64,000 bases of DNA, taken from contig NZ_JAEHJZ010000004.1 of NCBI RefSeq assembly GCF_016469035.1, forward strand, positions 111,173 through 175,172, given 5' to 3'. This stretch comes from Gelidibacter salicanalis. Its GTDB lineage: Bacteria > Bacteroidota > Bacteroidia > Flavobacteriales > Flavobacteriaceae. Below are positions 35,589 to 45,974 of this stretch, piece by piece (position 1 is the first letter of the stretch; each line of letters opens with the position of its first letter). The position numbers and the translations under genes were made by a program. The notes beneath the pieces are model-generated. The model searched no databases. It saw only the letters and a list, made by a program, of their open reading frames with translations, and was not told the origin of the DNA.

Positions 35589-38168
35589 ATGTCCACACAG
35601 CCAAAATTAACACGTTTCAATCAAAGTGTTTTATCAAAATATCAAATCTACAATGGTATTTTCATGACCTTGCCTTTTGATGCCGTAACTAAAACCGGTG
35701 TCTTATTGCCCTTATTTCATGAAACTTGCCAAAAAGGTTTCAAGGCTGGCGAAGACCCCACCTCCATTGTCAATTCATTTTTCAAAAAATACCAAGCGCG
35801 CCGCACTCCAGAAAGTCAAATCAATCTGTTGTTTCGTTTTATTCAATATATAGAACGCCAAGTCGTCCTGTTCGATGCTATTGAAGACGCTGCATTCCCG
35901 AATGTCAACAACATGGACGGGATTGGAACTTTAAGGAGTTTAAAAGAAAGTGCTACCGCTGAAAACAAAATGGAACTGCTCCAAAAATATTTGGAAGAAT
36001 TTAAGGTGCGTATTGTTTTAACCGCCCATCCTACGCAATTTTACCCAGGATCAGTTTTGGGTATTATTACAGATTTGACCGAAGCTATTAAAGAAAATGA
36101 TTTGCTTCGCATTAACGATCTATTGGCACAATTAGGAAAAACCCCATTTTTTAAACATAAAAAACCAACGCCTTATGATGAAGCGATTAGTTTAATCTGG
36201 TATTTGGAGAACGTTTTTTATAAGTCATTTGGAGACATTTATGATTATATCCAACAAAATATTTTTGATGGTAAACAGATTGACAACAACATCATCAATA
36301 TTGGTTTTTGGCCAGGTGGAGATAGAGACGGAAACCCTTTTGTAACCCCTGAAATTACCCTTAAGGTTGCAGTACGTTTAAAAGAAACCATAATTAAAAA
36401 TTACTATCGCGACGTCAGAAGCCTCAAGCGTAAACTCACGTTTTCAGGTATTGAAGAGCGTATGTCAGTCCTTGAAAAAGAGCTGTATGAACTCATGATT
36501 GGCAATCCTTCTGATTTGACATTAGAAAGTTTTAAAGCAGAATTAATTTCAATTAAGGAGGTCATCATTAAAGACCACCAATCCTTATACCATTCAGAAA
36601 TTAACAGTGTACTTAATAAAATACATCTATTTGGGTTCCACTTTTCAACCTTGGATATCCGACAGGATAGTCGCGCCCACGAGAAAGTATTTACCGATTT
36701 GGTAGACACTTTATTGGCAAATGGCAGTACTATTTTTCCTAAAAATTATTTCGAGCTTTCCGAAAACGAACAGGTGGACGTGCTTTCAAAAGTTGAAGGC
36801 AAGATTGACTTATCTTTAATCACAGATGAAGAAACACTTAAAACTTTAGAAACCATGGAAGCTATTAAAACCATTCAAGAAAACAATGGTGAACAAGCTT
36901 CAAACAGATATATCATTAGTAACAACCAAAGCACGCTGCACGTTATGCAACTGTTTGCCATGTTAAAATTGGTCGCATTTCACGACAAATTAACTGTAGA
37001 TATTGGACCTCTTTTTGAAACCATTACAGATTTAGAGAATGCTCATTTGGTGATGGAAGACCTTTATACAAATCCTGCCTACAGCGCACATTTAAAATCG
37101 AGAGGCAACAAGCAAACCATCATGCTCGGCTTTAGTGATGGTACCAAAGACGGTGGCTACTTAATGGCCAATTGGGCTATTTATAAAGCTAAAGAACGGC
37201 TTACCGAAATTTCTCGTAAATACGATGTAACCGCTATTTTCTTTGATGGTCGTGGTGGCCCTCCTGCTCGTGGCGGTGGAAAAACACATAATTTTTATGC
37301 GTCCTTAGGACCAACTATTGAAGACAAAGAAGTACAATTAACCATTCAAGGGCAAACCATCAGTTCTAATTTCGGAACGTTGGATTCGTCACAATACAAT
37401 TTGGAACAGTTGATCAGTTCTGGCATTCACAATAGGTTAAGTGATACTGATTTGCGAATGAAATCCGAAAACAGAGAGGTTATGGGTAATTTGGCAACGT
37501 TGAGTTATAAGGCTTACGCCGACTTTAAAGCGCATCCAAAATTCATTCCGTATTTAGAGAATATGAGTACCTTAAAATATTACGCCAAGACCAATATTGG
37601 CAGCAGACCTTCCAAACGTGGAAAAGCTGAAGGATTGGTATTTGAAGATTTAAGAGCGATTCCGTTTGTAGGATCATGGAGCCAACTCAAACAAAACGTT
37701 CCTGGATTTTTTGGTGTGGGGACAGCATTAAAACATTATGAAGATTCAGGCGAATTTGAAAAAGTACAACAGCTTTTCAAAACCTCAAACTTCTTTAAAA
37801 CACTGATAGAAAATAGTATGATGTCGCTCTCAAAATCGTTTTTTGATTTGACAAAATACATGGCTGACGATCCTGAATACGGAGAATTTTGGAACATTAT
37901 CCACGATGAATATGTCATCACCAAACGTTTGATTCTTAAATTAACAGGCTATACGGAATTGATGCAGGAGGAACCAGCCGGTAAGGCTTCCATTAGTGTA
38001 AGGGAATCCATTGTATTACCCCTTTTAACCATTCAACAATTTGCCTTGAAAAAAATTCAAGAACTGGAAAAAGAGTCGCCTAAAGACGATGCACAAATAG
38101 CAGTCTACGAAAAGATTGTGATGCGTTCCTTATTTGGAAATATTAATGCAAGTAGAAATTCGGCTTAA
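35589..38168 (+). CDS. ppc: phosphoenolpyruvate carboxylase
   Basis: This 859-residue enzyme carboxylates PEP to oxaloacetate (anaplerosis). The catalytic His motif VLTAHPTQFYPG (H147), FWPGGDRDGNPFVTPE and LDIRQDSR are clear. The mobile glycine loop reads FDGRGGPPARGGG (552-564) in place of the usual FHGRGG(S/T)xGRGG, and the C-terminus ends RNSA, not the canonical NTG. The overall length is normal, so this looks like a lineage variant and not decay. It is a single gene with its own 171-base upstream region. Confidence 0.93.
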   Translation: MSTQPKLTRFNQSVLSKYQIYNGIFMTLPFDAVTKTGVLLPLFHETCQKGFKAGEDPTSIVNSFFKKYQARRTPESQINLLFRFIQYIERQVVLFDAIEDAAFPNVNNMDGIGTLRSLKESATAENKMELLQKYLEEFKVRIVLTAHPTQFYPGSVLGIITDLTEAIKENDLLRINDLLAQLGKTPFFKHKKPTPYDEAISLIWYLENVFYKSFGDIYDYIQQNIFDGKQIDNNIINIGFWPGGDRDGNPFVTPEITLKVAVRLKETIIKNYYRDVRSLKRKLTFSGIEERMSVLEKELYELMIGNPSDLTLESFKAELISIKEVIIKDHQSLYHSEINSVLNKIHLFGFHFSTLDIRQDSRAHEKVFTDLVDTLLANGSTIFPKNYFELSENEQVDVLSKVEGKIDLSLITDEETLKTLETMEAIKTIQENNGEQASNRYIISNNQSTLHVMQLFAMLKLVAFHDKLTVDIGPLFETITDLENAHLVMEDLYTNPAYSAHLKSRGNKQTIMLGFSDGTKDGGYLMANWAIYKAKERLTEISRKYDVTAIFFDGRGGPPARGGGKTHNFYASLGPTIEDKEVQLTIQGQTISSNFGTLDSSQYNLEQLISSGIHNRLSDTDLRMKSENREVMGNLATLSYKAYADFKAHPKFIPYLENMSTLKYYAKTNIGSRPSKRGKAEGLVFEDLRAIPFVGSWSQLKQNVPGFFGVGTALKHYEDSGEFEKVQQLFKTSNFFKTLIENSMMSLSKSFFDLTKYMADDPEYGEFWNIIHDEYVITKRLILKLTGYTELMQEEPAGKASISVRESIVLPLLTIQQFALKKIQELEKESPKDDAQIAVYEKIVMRSLFGNINASRNSA

Positions 38169-38253
38169 TTTAATAAGAACCAAGACCGCTTCGCTGTTGG
38201 AATCAAGAACAACGATTTAAACGGGAGCATTTTAAAAAAAATGTTGATATAAG

Positions 38254-38290
38254 AAAAACCCTCAACAGTTAAAATGTTGAGGGTTTTTTA
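38254..38290. terminator. bidirectional terminator between ppc and amtB
   Basis: AAAAACCCTCAACA (38254-38267) and TGTTGAGGGTTTTT (38275-38288) form a perfect 14-bp stem with a 7-base loop, T-rich on either strand. It sits between the convergent ends of ppc and amtB. Confidence 0.9.
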
Positions 38291-38393
38291 TTGAAATTAA
38301 ACGAATAGTTTTACATTATCAAAAGACTTTCAAAAACTAAATATCCCGAAATTAGCTTCATGTCACTTCGTGAAATTCGTGTCTAAATAATCT

Positions 38394-39626
38394 CTAATTA
38401 TCATTCAATCTAAAATCAGGATACGCAGCCATCCCATGTTCATGGGCATCCAAACCTTCAATTTCTTCACGTTCTGACACTCTAATTCCAACAGTTTTCT
38501 TTAAGACAAAAAGAATGATGAAAGAAGAAACAATACAGATCACTGCGTAGGATACAACGCCTATTAACTGGCTTACAAACTGTGCACCGCCGGCAAGGTT
38601 TCCAAAAATCCCAACTGCCAATGTGCCCCAAATTCCACATACCAAATGTACGGCAATAGCACCAACAGGGTCATCCAATTCCAATCTATCAATTAAAGAC
38701 ACCGCAAATACAATGATGATGCCTGCCACTGCTCCAATAATTATCGCATCTGTAGGACCCATCTGGTCAGCACCAGCAGTGATACCTACTAGGCCTCCTA
38801 AAATACCATTGAGAAACATCGTCAAGTCTAAATTTTTAAATTTAAGCGCATTTACCAATGCAGCAACAACACCTCCTGATGCAGCTGCAAGACAGGTAGT
38901 TACCAAGGTCAGTGAGGTTATTGCAGGATCTGCTGAAAGCACAGAACCGCCATTAAACCCGAACCAACCCAACCACAAGATCAACACGCCCGCAGTTGCC
39001 AACGGAATATTATGCCCAGGAATGGCCTGAATTTTTCCATCTTTAAACTTTCCTATTCTGGCGCCCAATAAGCAAACAGCAACTAGAGCTGCCCACCCTC
39101 CTACAGAGTGCACCAATGTAGATCCTGCAAAATCATAAAATGGTGTTTCTAGCGTTTGCAAAAAGCCCCCGCCCCACTTCCAAGATCCGGCAATTGGATA
39201 AACCAATCCCACATATAAAATAACGAACACCATAAAGGGTCCTATTTTTATACGTTCTGCAACTGCTCCAGACACAATGGTGGCTGCGGTAGCGGCAAAC
39301 ATACCCTGAAACAAGAAATCTGTCCAATAGGTATAGCCAGAATTATAGGTTAAGTCCAATGCGCCTGTACTGGTCAAAGGAGCCTCTAACCCGAAGCCGG
39401 CAAACCCCAAAACGCCATTAAATTCTCCTGGGTACATCAAATTGAACCCCACAAGACAATATAGCAATAAGCCAATGGTGATAATAAATATGTTTTTAAA
39501 TAAAATATTCAAGGTGTTTTTTTGTCGTGTTAATCCGATTTCTAGCAATGAAAATCCGAGATGCATAAAAAAAACGAGTGCTGTACAGATCATCATCCAT
39601 ACATTATTTGTAGTTAGTAATTCCAT
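38394..39626 (-). CDS. amtB: ammonium transporter
   Basis: This 410-residue Amt/Rh channel has about 11 transmembrane helices. The twin-His pore is recognisable in STLVHSVGGWAALV and GAIAVHLVCGIWGT, and the LGWFGFNGGS signature is present. No cleaved signal peptide is evident. It is the last gene of porin-glnK-amtB, 10 bases after glnK; the PII partner gates it when nitrogen is plentiful. Confidence 0.96.
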   Translation of the reverse strand: MELLTTNNVWMMICTALVFFMHLGFSLLEIGLTRQKNTLNILFKNIFIITIGLLLYCLVGFNLMYPGEFNGVLGFAGFGLEAPLTSTGALDLTYNSGYTYWTDFLFQGMFAATAATIVSGAVAERIKIGPFMVFVILYVGLVYPIAGSWKWGGGFLQTLETPFYDFAGSTLVHSVGGWAALVAVCLLGARIGKFKDGKIQAIPGHNIPLATAGVLILWLGWFGFNGGSVLSADPAITSLTLVTTCLAAASGGVVAALVNALKFKNLDLTMFLNGILGGLVGITAGADQMGPTDAIIIGAVAGIIIVFAVSLIDRLELDDPVGAIAVHLVCGIWGTLAVGIFGNLAGGAQFVSQLIGVVSYAVICIVSSFIILFVLKKTVGIRVSEREEIEGLDAHEHGMAAYPDFRLNDN

Positions 39627-39636
39627 ATGTTCTATT

Positions 39637-39975
39637 TTATTTTAATGTGTTTGCTCCTTTTTCTCCCGTACGTATTCTATAAACCTCATCAATGTGAGAG
39701 ACAAATATTTTACCATCACCAACATCACCAGTTGCTCCAGATTTCAAAATGGCGTTAATGGTCACTAGTTCAAAATCGTCATTCACAACTATGGACAAGT
39801 AGCGCCGTTGAATATCACTGGTGCTGTAAGAAACACCTCTATAAACATGGCCTTCCTTTTCATTGCCCAATCCGGTAACATCCCAATAAGAGAAGAAATT
39901 GACACCAACCTCATGCAGTGCTTTTTTCACTTCAGAAAATTTCGATTTTCTGATTATAGCTTCTATTTTTTTCAT
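39637..39975 (-). CDS. glnK: PII nitrogen regulatory protein
   Basis: This 112-residue PII protein has the N-terminal MKKIEAIIRKSKFSEVKKAL, a T-loop (about 37-55, EGHVYRGVSYSTSDIQ) with Tyr at position 50, equivalent to the modifiable Y51, and the GDGKIFV segment with the ATP/2-oxoglutarate-site Lys. The T-loop sequence is unlike that of enterobacterial GlnB. Linkage to amtB supports GlnK function: binding and blocking the ammonium channel. It starts 23 bases after the porin gene. Confidence 0.92.
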   Translation of the reverse strand: MKKIEAIIRKSKFSEVKKALHEVGVNFFSYWDVTGLGNEKEGHVYRGVSYSTSDIQRRYLSIVVNDDFELVTINAILKSGATGDVGDGKIFVSHIDEVYRIRTGEKGANTLK

Positions 39976-39998
39976 AATAAATTCATTTATAATTAGTT

Positions 39999-41024
39999 TT
40001 AAAATTTGTAAACTGCAGCAATTAAGAAGGAGGCGAGGTGTTTTGTGGGATCAAAATTGGTATCCACATAAGCATCCTCAGACCAGTTGTCCACCCGCAG
40101 TTCTGGAATGATCGTTAATTCCTGAATGGTATAATTGGCAGATAATGTTGCTGCAAAAACGGTATCGTCATCAAAGTTTTCGCTGTGCAAGCCAAAATAT
40201 TCTCCTCTTAAACCCAAGGCAAAAGTCTCTGAAATGGTATATTTAGGATAGAGCGCTGCACCATAAAATCCACTGCCATCGGTAGTGTTGTAGGTAGCGT
40301 TGATTCCTAAGAAAAAAGCATTGCTCACATCTGTTCCTCCAGTATAATCTACCTGAAAAGTGGCTTCAGAATTTCCGGTTTGATTCCCATAGATAAAATT
40401 TAAATACTGGTCCTTAAACCCTAATTGTCCCCCAAGGGTATAGCTGCCATCAAGATTAATTTCTGTATAATCTGTGCTGTTCATCACGGCGAGAAGGAGA
40501 GATAATTCATCAGAAAGTTCCACATCTGCCTTTAAGCCTGTATGGGAAAATGGTCCGTTGGAAAACATATAAGACGTACTATAATAGAAATTACCAGCTG
40601 GCGAGATGACTTCATAACCCAGAAAGGTATTGAAATTACCTAAGGTTAACCGCACCCTGTCAGTCACATTCCAATAGGCATAAAGTTGATTGATAATATT
40701 GGCAGATCCTGTGGATAGAAAGACGGCATCTTCACCTCTTGGTCCAAAAACCAGATCAGCCACAAAGCCTACTTTTTCTCCCTCATAACTGAAAATAGCA
40801 TTGGCCATCCCGAGACTAAAGCCACTTCTATTTGCAAATGAAGTTCCTGGATTTAAAAAGATGCTATTTCCTTCTTCATCCTTATAAGCCTCATTGGGTC
40901 CTGTGAGATTAGTTCTGAAATACACATCAACGCTTCCAGTAATTGTGAATTTTTTTTCCTGCTGCTCTTGAGCGCAGAGTAGAAGTGAAAAGAACACTAA
41001 TAAAAATGTAAATTTTGATTTCAT
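39999..41024 (-). CDS. outer-membrane beta-barrel porin linked to amtB/glnK
   Basis: This 341-residue protein has a signal peptide (MKSKFTFLLVFFSLLLCAQ) followed by a barrel-like pattern of alternating aromatic/polar strands, ending AAVYKF with a terminal Phe as in outer-membrane proteins. It is similar in layout to the Bacteroidota putative beta-barrel porin family. As first gene of porin-glnK-amtB it probably admits ammonium or small nitrogen compounds under N limitation. That substrate is inferred from context only. Confidence 0.8.
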   Translation of the reverse strand: MKSKFTFLLVFFSLLLCAQEQQEKKFTITGSVDVYFRTNLTGPNEAYKDEEGNSIFLNPGTSFANRSGFSLGMANAIFSYEGEKVGFVADLVFGPRGEDAVFLSTGSANIINQLYAYWNVTDRVRLTLGNFNTFLGYEVISPAGNFYYSTSYMFSNGPFSHTGLKADVELSDELSLLLAVMNSTDYTEINLDGSYTLGGQLGFKDQYLNFIYGNQTGNSEATFQVDYTGGTDVSNAFFLGINATYNTTDGSGFYGAALYPKYTISETFALGLRGEYFGLHSENFDDDTVFAATLSANYTIQELTIIPELRVDNWSEDAYVDTNFDPTKHLASFLIAAVYKF

Positions 41025-41077
41025 GAGGTCTAATTTTTAAAAATTTATAGGCCAAATCTATATTATTTTGATTCAAC

Positions 41078-41097
41078 ACCCCCTAACTAATAGGGTT
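41078..41097. promoter_or_regulatory. dyad 1, putative operator
   Basis: ACCCCCTAACTAATAGGGTT contains CCCTA-N5-TAGGG. It abuts the -33 TTTG of the gltB promoter and covers the -33 region of the minus-strand promoter. Confidence 0.5.
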
Positions 41098-41100
41098 GTA

Positions 41101-41129
41101 TTTGTTATTTTTATGATATTATATATTTG
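41101..41129 (+). promoter_or_regulatory. gltBD promoter
   Basis: TTTG at 41101-41104 and TATATTTG at 41122-41129 match the Bacteroidota -33/-7 pattern with a 17-base spacer. It lies exactly between the two dyads. Confidence 0.6.
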
Positions 41130-41130
41130 T

Positions 41131-41150
41131 ACCCCCTAAATTTATGGGTT
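41131..41150. promoter_or_regulatory. dyad 2, putative operator over the start site
   Basis: ACCCCCTAAATTTATGGGTT shares ACCCCCTAA and GGGTT with dyad 1 and begins 53 bases after it, about five helical turns. It covers the expected transcription start of gltB. Confidence 0.5.
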
Positions 41151-41464
41151 AAACTTGTTTGATGAGCAGATTTTAATAAATAGATAATTGATAAAATGAA
41201 GAATTGTTTTGAATTTGTTGATTTTGAAGTAAAAAATTCACAATAAAGCCTTGACAACTAATTTTAATTTAATTAAAATGGATATTCGATGCGTTTTTTG
41301 TATTGAGAATATATCAGAGAAACACTCTTTGAATTCTTTATCTGATAATTATAGGCCTTCTCACTATCAATCTCGGAAAAGTGACCTTACAATTTTCAAT
41401 ATCAAGTTTTTGCTCATATCTTACATTCTCATTAAAGGTTAAAAACCACTAAATTTTCCAAAAT

Positions 41465-44400
41465 ATGCTTAAGCAACAAGGACTTTATTTACCAGAATTT
41501 GAACATGATAATTGCGGCGCCGGATTTATATGTAGTTTAAAAGGAAATACATCTAATGGCATCATTCATAAAGCGCTTGAAATTTTAGAAAAATTAGAAC
41601 ATCGTGGTGCCGTAAGTTCTGATGGCAAAACGGGGGATGGTGCAGGAATTTTAATAGATATTCCGCATGAGTTCTTTGTTAAAAATTGTGATTTCAGTTT
41701 GCCGAAATTTGGTGACTATGCCGTTAGTAATGTGTTCCTTCCAAAAAAAGAAAACCAACGCAACTATTGTATTGATAAACTGGAACATTATATGGAAGCC
41801 CAAGGTTTACCTATTTTAGGATGGCGAGATGTTCCAGTCGATTCTACGGTATTAGGAAGTGTTGCAGCATTGACAGAACCTTTTGTAAAACAGATTTTTA
41901 TAGGAAAAACGGATAAACACCAGGACGATTTTAGCTTCAACCTAAAACTATTCACTGCAAGAAAACAAACAGAACACCATATTAACGCCTCCAAACTGTC
42001 TGAAAGCCCACGTTTTTATCTCCCAAGTTTATCCACTAAAATCATTATTTTTAAAGGATTATTGGTGCCTGAAGACATTAAACTTTATTATAAGGACCTT
42101 CAGGACCCATCACTAGTAACACGTTTGGCATTAGTGCACCAACGGTTTTCAACCAATACTTTCCCAACTTGGGATTTGGCGCAACCCTTCAGGTATATGT
42201 GTCATAATGGAGAAATCAATACATTGAGAGGCAACGTCTCCCGTACCTTATCACGTCAGGAATTGATGGAGAGCGATTGGTTTGGCGACGATATCAAAAG
42301 CATTTTTCCAATCATTCTTCCTGGAAAGTCTGATTCGGCACAAATGGATATGGTCGTGGAATTGTTGCTGATGACGGGCAGATCTCTACCCGAAGTTATG
42401 ATGATGATGGTGCCCGAAGCTTGGGAGAAAAACCCTGACATGCCTGAAGCTAAAAAAGCATTTTACGAATATAATTCCTGTATTATGGAACCTTGGGATG
42501 GTCCGGCTTCAATTCCGTTTACTGATGGCAATTATATAGGTGCCGTTTTGGACAGAAACGGATTGCGTCCATCACGTTACACCGTTACCAAAGATGGTTT
42601 TGTGGTTATGTCTTCCGAAACTGGTGTGATTGAAATAGACCCAAAAAATGTGGAACACCATGGCCGATTGGAACCTGGCAAAATGTTTTTGGTCGATATG
42701 AATCAAGGTCGGATCATAAAAGACGAAGAAGTCAAAGACGCCATTGTTTCGAAACATCCTTATCAGGAGTGGTTGCAGAAAAATTTGGTGCATTTGGCAG
42801 ATATTCCTGCAAAAAAAGGTCCTATTAATCATCATGAAGAGCCTTTATTGAATCGTCAAGTCGTTTTTGGCTATACCGAAGAAGATTTAAGTGTTATTAT
42901 CAAACCGATGGCACAATTGGGCAAGGAACCAATCGGCTCTATGGGAAATGATGCGCCAATCGCTATTCTTTCTGATAAACCACAGCTCCTTTATAATTAC
43001 TTTAAACAATTGTTCGCCCAAGTTACCAATCCGCCGTTGGATGGGATTCGCGAAAAACTGATTACGGATATTAGTTTAACTTTAGGTAGTGATACCAATA
43101 TATTCAAAATCAATGAAAATCAATGCCGAAAGCTGAAAATCCAAAATCCGGTTATTTCCAAGCATGATCTCGATAAAATTAAGAACTACACACAAAACCC
43201 AGATTTTGTCGTGACTACAATCCCTATCTTATATGAAGTAGATAAAGGCTTGAATGAATTGGAGCGCGCCCTTATTAATCTTGTCAAGAAAGCATCAAAA
43301 GCGATAGACGAAGGCGGAAACATCATCATATTATCGGATCGAGGTGTCAATCTAAAAATGGCTCCAATTCCTGCATTAATGGCTTGTTCTTACGTCAATC
43401 ATGAATTATATAAAATAGGAAAACGTGCTAAGGTCAGCATCATTATTGAATCCGCTGAACCACGGGAAGTACATCATTTTGCATTGCTATTTGGTTATGG
43501 TGCTAGTGCCATCAACCCTTATATCGTCAATGAAATTGTTCAAGATCAAGTTGAAAAACAAGATATTGAAGGTTTAGATTACATTACTGCCATCAAGAAT
43601 TACAACAAAGCCATTGGCATGGGCATTCTTAAGGTGATGAACAAAATTGGGATTTCCACCCTTAATTCCTATCGCGGATCACAACTTTTTGAGTGTGTTG
43701 GGCTCAACACCACAGTAGTCAATAATTATTTTCCAAATACAGTTACAAGAATTCAGGGCATCGGACTTCGAGAAATTGAAAAAGAAATTTACAAACGTCA
43801 TCACCAAGCCTATCACGCAAAAGACATCGATGCTGAACTCGGATTGGAATTTGGGGGCATTTACAAATGGCGACGTAACGGCGAAAAACATGCGTTCAAT
43901 CCAATGACCGTTGCAAAACTTCAAGAATCCGTTAGAAATAACAAACCAGCAAGCTTCAAGGAATATTCAGATTTAATCAATGAACAGACCAAACAATTGA
44001 TGACTATTCGCGGCTTGTTTGAATTTACCAATTATGATCCTATTCCGTTGTCAGAAGTGGAGCCATGGACGGAGATTGTGAAGCGTTTTAAAACGGGAGC
44101 AATGTCTTACGGCTCTATTAGTAAGGAAGCGCATGAAAACTTAGCTATTGCGATGAACAGAATTGGTGGAAAAAGTAATTCTGGTGAAGGCGGTGAAGAT
44201 GAAGAGCGTTTTTACAAAGATGCCAATGGCGATTGGAAAAACTCGGCTATCAAACAAGTAGCTTCCGGACGTTTTGGAGTAACTTCAAACTATCTAACCA
44301 GTGCTTCTGAAATCCAGATTAAAATGGCTCAAGGCGCAAAACCTGGTGAAGGCGGTCAATTACCGGGGCCGAAAGTAAATCCAGAAATTGCAAAAACCAG

Positions 44401-45970
44401 AAATTCTACACCTTATGTCGGATTAATTTCACCACCCCCGCATCATGATATTTACTCCATTGAAGACCTCTCTCAATTGATTTACGATTTAAAATCAGCC
44501 AATCGAGAAGCTAGAATCAATGTAAAATTGGTTTCTGAAGTGGGTATCGGTACGGTTGCAGCTGGTGTAGCCAAAGCAAAAGGCGATGTGATTTTAATTT
44601 CAGGTCATGATGGCGGTACAGGCGCCTCACCCTTAACCTCATTAAAACATGCAGGCTTACCATGGGAATTAGGATTGGCTGAAGCCCAACAAACCCTCGT
44701 GATGAACAATTTGAGAAATCGTGTGGTGTTGGAGTGCGACGGACAAATGAAAACGGGCCGTGACGTAGCGATTGCTTGCCTTTTAGGTGCCGAAGAATTT
44801 GGGTTTGCCACTGCACCACTTGTAGCTTCAGGTTGTGTAATGATGCGTGTATGCCATTTAAATACCTGTCCCGTAGGTATTGCCACCCAAAATCCGGAAT
44901 TACGTAAAAAGTTTCAAGGCAAACCAGAACATGTGGTCAACTTCATGTATTTCGTGGCGCAGGAATTACGGGAGATCATGGCAGAGCTTGGATTTAGAAC
45001 CATTAATGACATGGTTGGTCAGGTGCAAAAGTTGAATCGCAATAAAACAATTAATCATTACAAATCTTTAGGACTGGACCTATCCCCTATTCTACACCAA
45101 GTTATCACGCCGGAAGGCACTAAATTATACAATACTGAAAAACAAGACCACCAGCTTGAAAAAGCTTTGGATTTTAAAATCATAAGTCAATCACATCCCG
45201 CCTTGTTTCGTAAGGAAAAAACAGTTATTGAATCAAAAATCAATAACAGGGATCGTGCTTTTGGTGCCATTCTGAGTAACGAGATTTCTAAAATTTACGG
45301 CGCACAAGGACTTCCTGAAAACACCTTAAAAATCAACTTTACAGGATCTGCAGGACAGAGTTTTGGCGCTTTTGCCACTAAAGGACTAACGCTGGTTGTA
45401 AATGGAAACACTAATGACTACCTCGGAAAAGGGCTTTCCGGAGCTAAGATAAGCGTTAAAGTGCCTGAAGAATCTACTATTGTACCAGAAGAGAATATCA
45501 TCATAGGCAACGTTGCCCTATATGGCGCTACTAGTGGCGAAGCATATATTAACGGAAAAGCTGGAGAACGCTTCTGTGTAAGAAACTCTGGTGCACATGC
45601 CGTAGTTGAGGGCATTGGCGACCATGGCTGTGAATATATGACTGGCGGTCGTGCTGTTATTCTGGGCGAAGTTGGACGAAATTTTGGTGCAGGAATGAGT
45701 GGTGGCATCGCTTATATATATGATGTCAACGGTACATTCGATAAAAACTGCAATAAAGAAGGTCTGAATTTGGAGCCTGTCGCTACCGCAGAAGACATCG
45801 CCGATTTGAAAAATTTGGTCGAAAGTCATTACAACGCAACACTGAGTCCACTGGCACAAAGACTTTTGGAGAACTGGCAAAAAGAATTGCCAAAATTCAT
45901 TAAAGTAATGCCAGAAGAATACAAGCAAGCACTAATAAGATTGGAAGAAGAAAACAAAGTAAACGCATAG
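41465..45970 (+). CDS. gltB: glutamate synthase, large subunit
   Basis: This 1,501-residue GOGAT alpha subunit makes glutamate from glutamine and 2-oxoglutarate. The N-terminal class II amidotransferase nucleophile is C17 (DNCGAGF), normally exposed by removal of the preceding propeptide. The central domain is followed by the FMN/2-oxoglutarate synthase domain ([26 protein letters not shown]), the 3Fe-4S cluster segment [13 protein letters not shown], and the C-terminal beta-helix with repeated G-x-x-G turns. Length is standard. gltD follows after 4 bases. Confidence 0.97.
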   Translation: MLKQQGLYLPEFEHDNCGAGFICSLKGNTSNGIIHKALEILEKLEHRGAVSSDGKTGDGAGILIDIPHEFFVKNCDFSLPKFGDYAVSNVFLPKKENQRNYCIDKLEHYMEAQGLPILGWRDVPVDSTVLGSVAALTEPFVKQIFIGKTDKHQDDFSFNLKLFTARKQTEHHINASKLSESPRFYLPSLSTKIIIFKGLLVPEDIKLYYKDLQDPSLVTRLALVHQRFSTNTFPTWDLAQPFRYMCHNGEINTLRGNVSRTLSRQELMESDWFGDDIKSIFPIILPGKSDSAQMDMVVELLLMTGRSLPEVMMMMVPEAWEKNPDMPEAKKAFYEYNSCIMEPWDGPASIPFTDGNYIGAVLDRNGLRPSRYTVTKDGFVVMSSETGVIEIDPKNVEHHGRLEPGKMFLVDMNQGRIIKDEEVKDAIVSKHPYQEWLQKNLVHLADIPAKKGPINHHEEPLLNRQVVFGYTEEDLSVIIKPMAQLGKEPIGSMGNDAPIAILSDKPQLLYNYFKQLFAQVTNPPLDGIREKLITDISLTLGSDTNIFKINENQCRKLKIQNPVISKHDLDKIKNYTQNPDFVVTTIPILYEVDKGLNELERALINLVKKASKAIDEGGNIIILSDRGVNLKMAPIPALMACSYVNHELYKIGKRAKVSIIIESAEPREVHHFALLFGYGASAINPYIVNEIVQDQVEKQDIEGLDYITAIKNYNKAIGMGILKVMNKIGISTLNSYRGSQLFECVGLNTTVVNNYFPNTVTRIQGIGLREIEKEIYKRHHQAYHAKDIDAELGLEFGGIYKWRRNGEKHAFNPMTVAKLQESVRNNKPASFKEYSDLINEQTKQLMTIRGLFEFTNYDPIPLSEVEPWTEIVKRFKTGAMSYGSISKEAHENLAIAMNRIGGKSNSGEGGEDEERFYKDANGDWKNSAIKQVASGRFGVTSNYLTSASEIQIKMAQGAKPGEGGQLPGPKVNPEIAKTRNSTPYVGLISPPPHHDIYSIEDLSQLIYDLKSANREARINVKLVSEVGIGTVAAGVAKAKGDVILISGHDGGTGASPLTSLKHAGLPWELGLAEAQQTLVMNNLRNRVVLECDGQMKTGRDVAIACLLGAEEFGFATAPLVASGCVMMRVCHLNTCPVGIATQNPELRKKFQGKPEHVVNFMYFVAQELREIMAELGFRTINDMVGQVQKLNRNKTINHYKSLGLDLSPILHQVITPEGTKLYNTEKQDHQLEKALDFKIISQSHPALFRKEKTVIESKINNRDRAFGAILSNEISKIYGAQGLPENTLKINFTGSAGQSFGAFATKGLTLVVNGNTNDYLGKGLSGAKISVKVPEESTIVPEENIIIGNVALYGATSGEAYINGKAGERFCVRNSGAHAVVEGIGDHGCEYMTGGRAVILGEVGRNFGAGMSGGIAYIYDVNGTFDKNCNKEGLNLEPVATAEDIADLKNLVESHYNATLSPLAQRLLENWQKELPKFIKVMPEEYKQALIRLEEENKVNA

Positions 45971-45974
45971 GACT

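Larger units (their letters stand above)
41025..41464. promoter_or_regulatory. divergent nitrogen control region (440 bases, no confident gene)
   Basis: This is the gap between porin-glnK-amtB and gltBD. It holds two related 20-base dyads at 41078-41097 and 41131-41150. A plus-strand promoter has TTTG at 41101-41104, 17 bases, then TATATTTG at 41122-41129. A minus-strand -7 box TAGATTTG is at 41053-41060. A gltB leader of about 330 bases follows. The leader includes a 16-codon ORF (41196-41246) and a 63-codon ORF (41251-41442) with no recognised similarity, and an AT-rich palindrome near 41262-41280. I see no terminator-like hairpin in the leader. Confidence 0.6.

Noticed and set aside
41251-41442. 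63-codon plus-strand ORF in the gltB leader
   Set aside because: No recognisable domain, no clear ribosome-binding site and AT-rich low-complexity codons. I mention it within the leader region but do not call it a gene.
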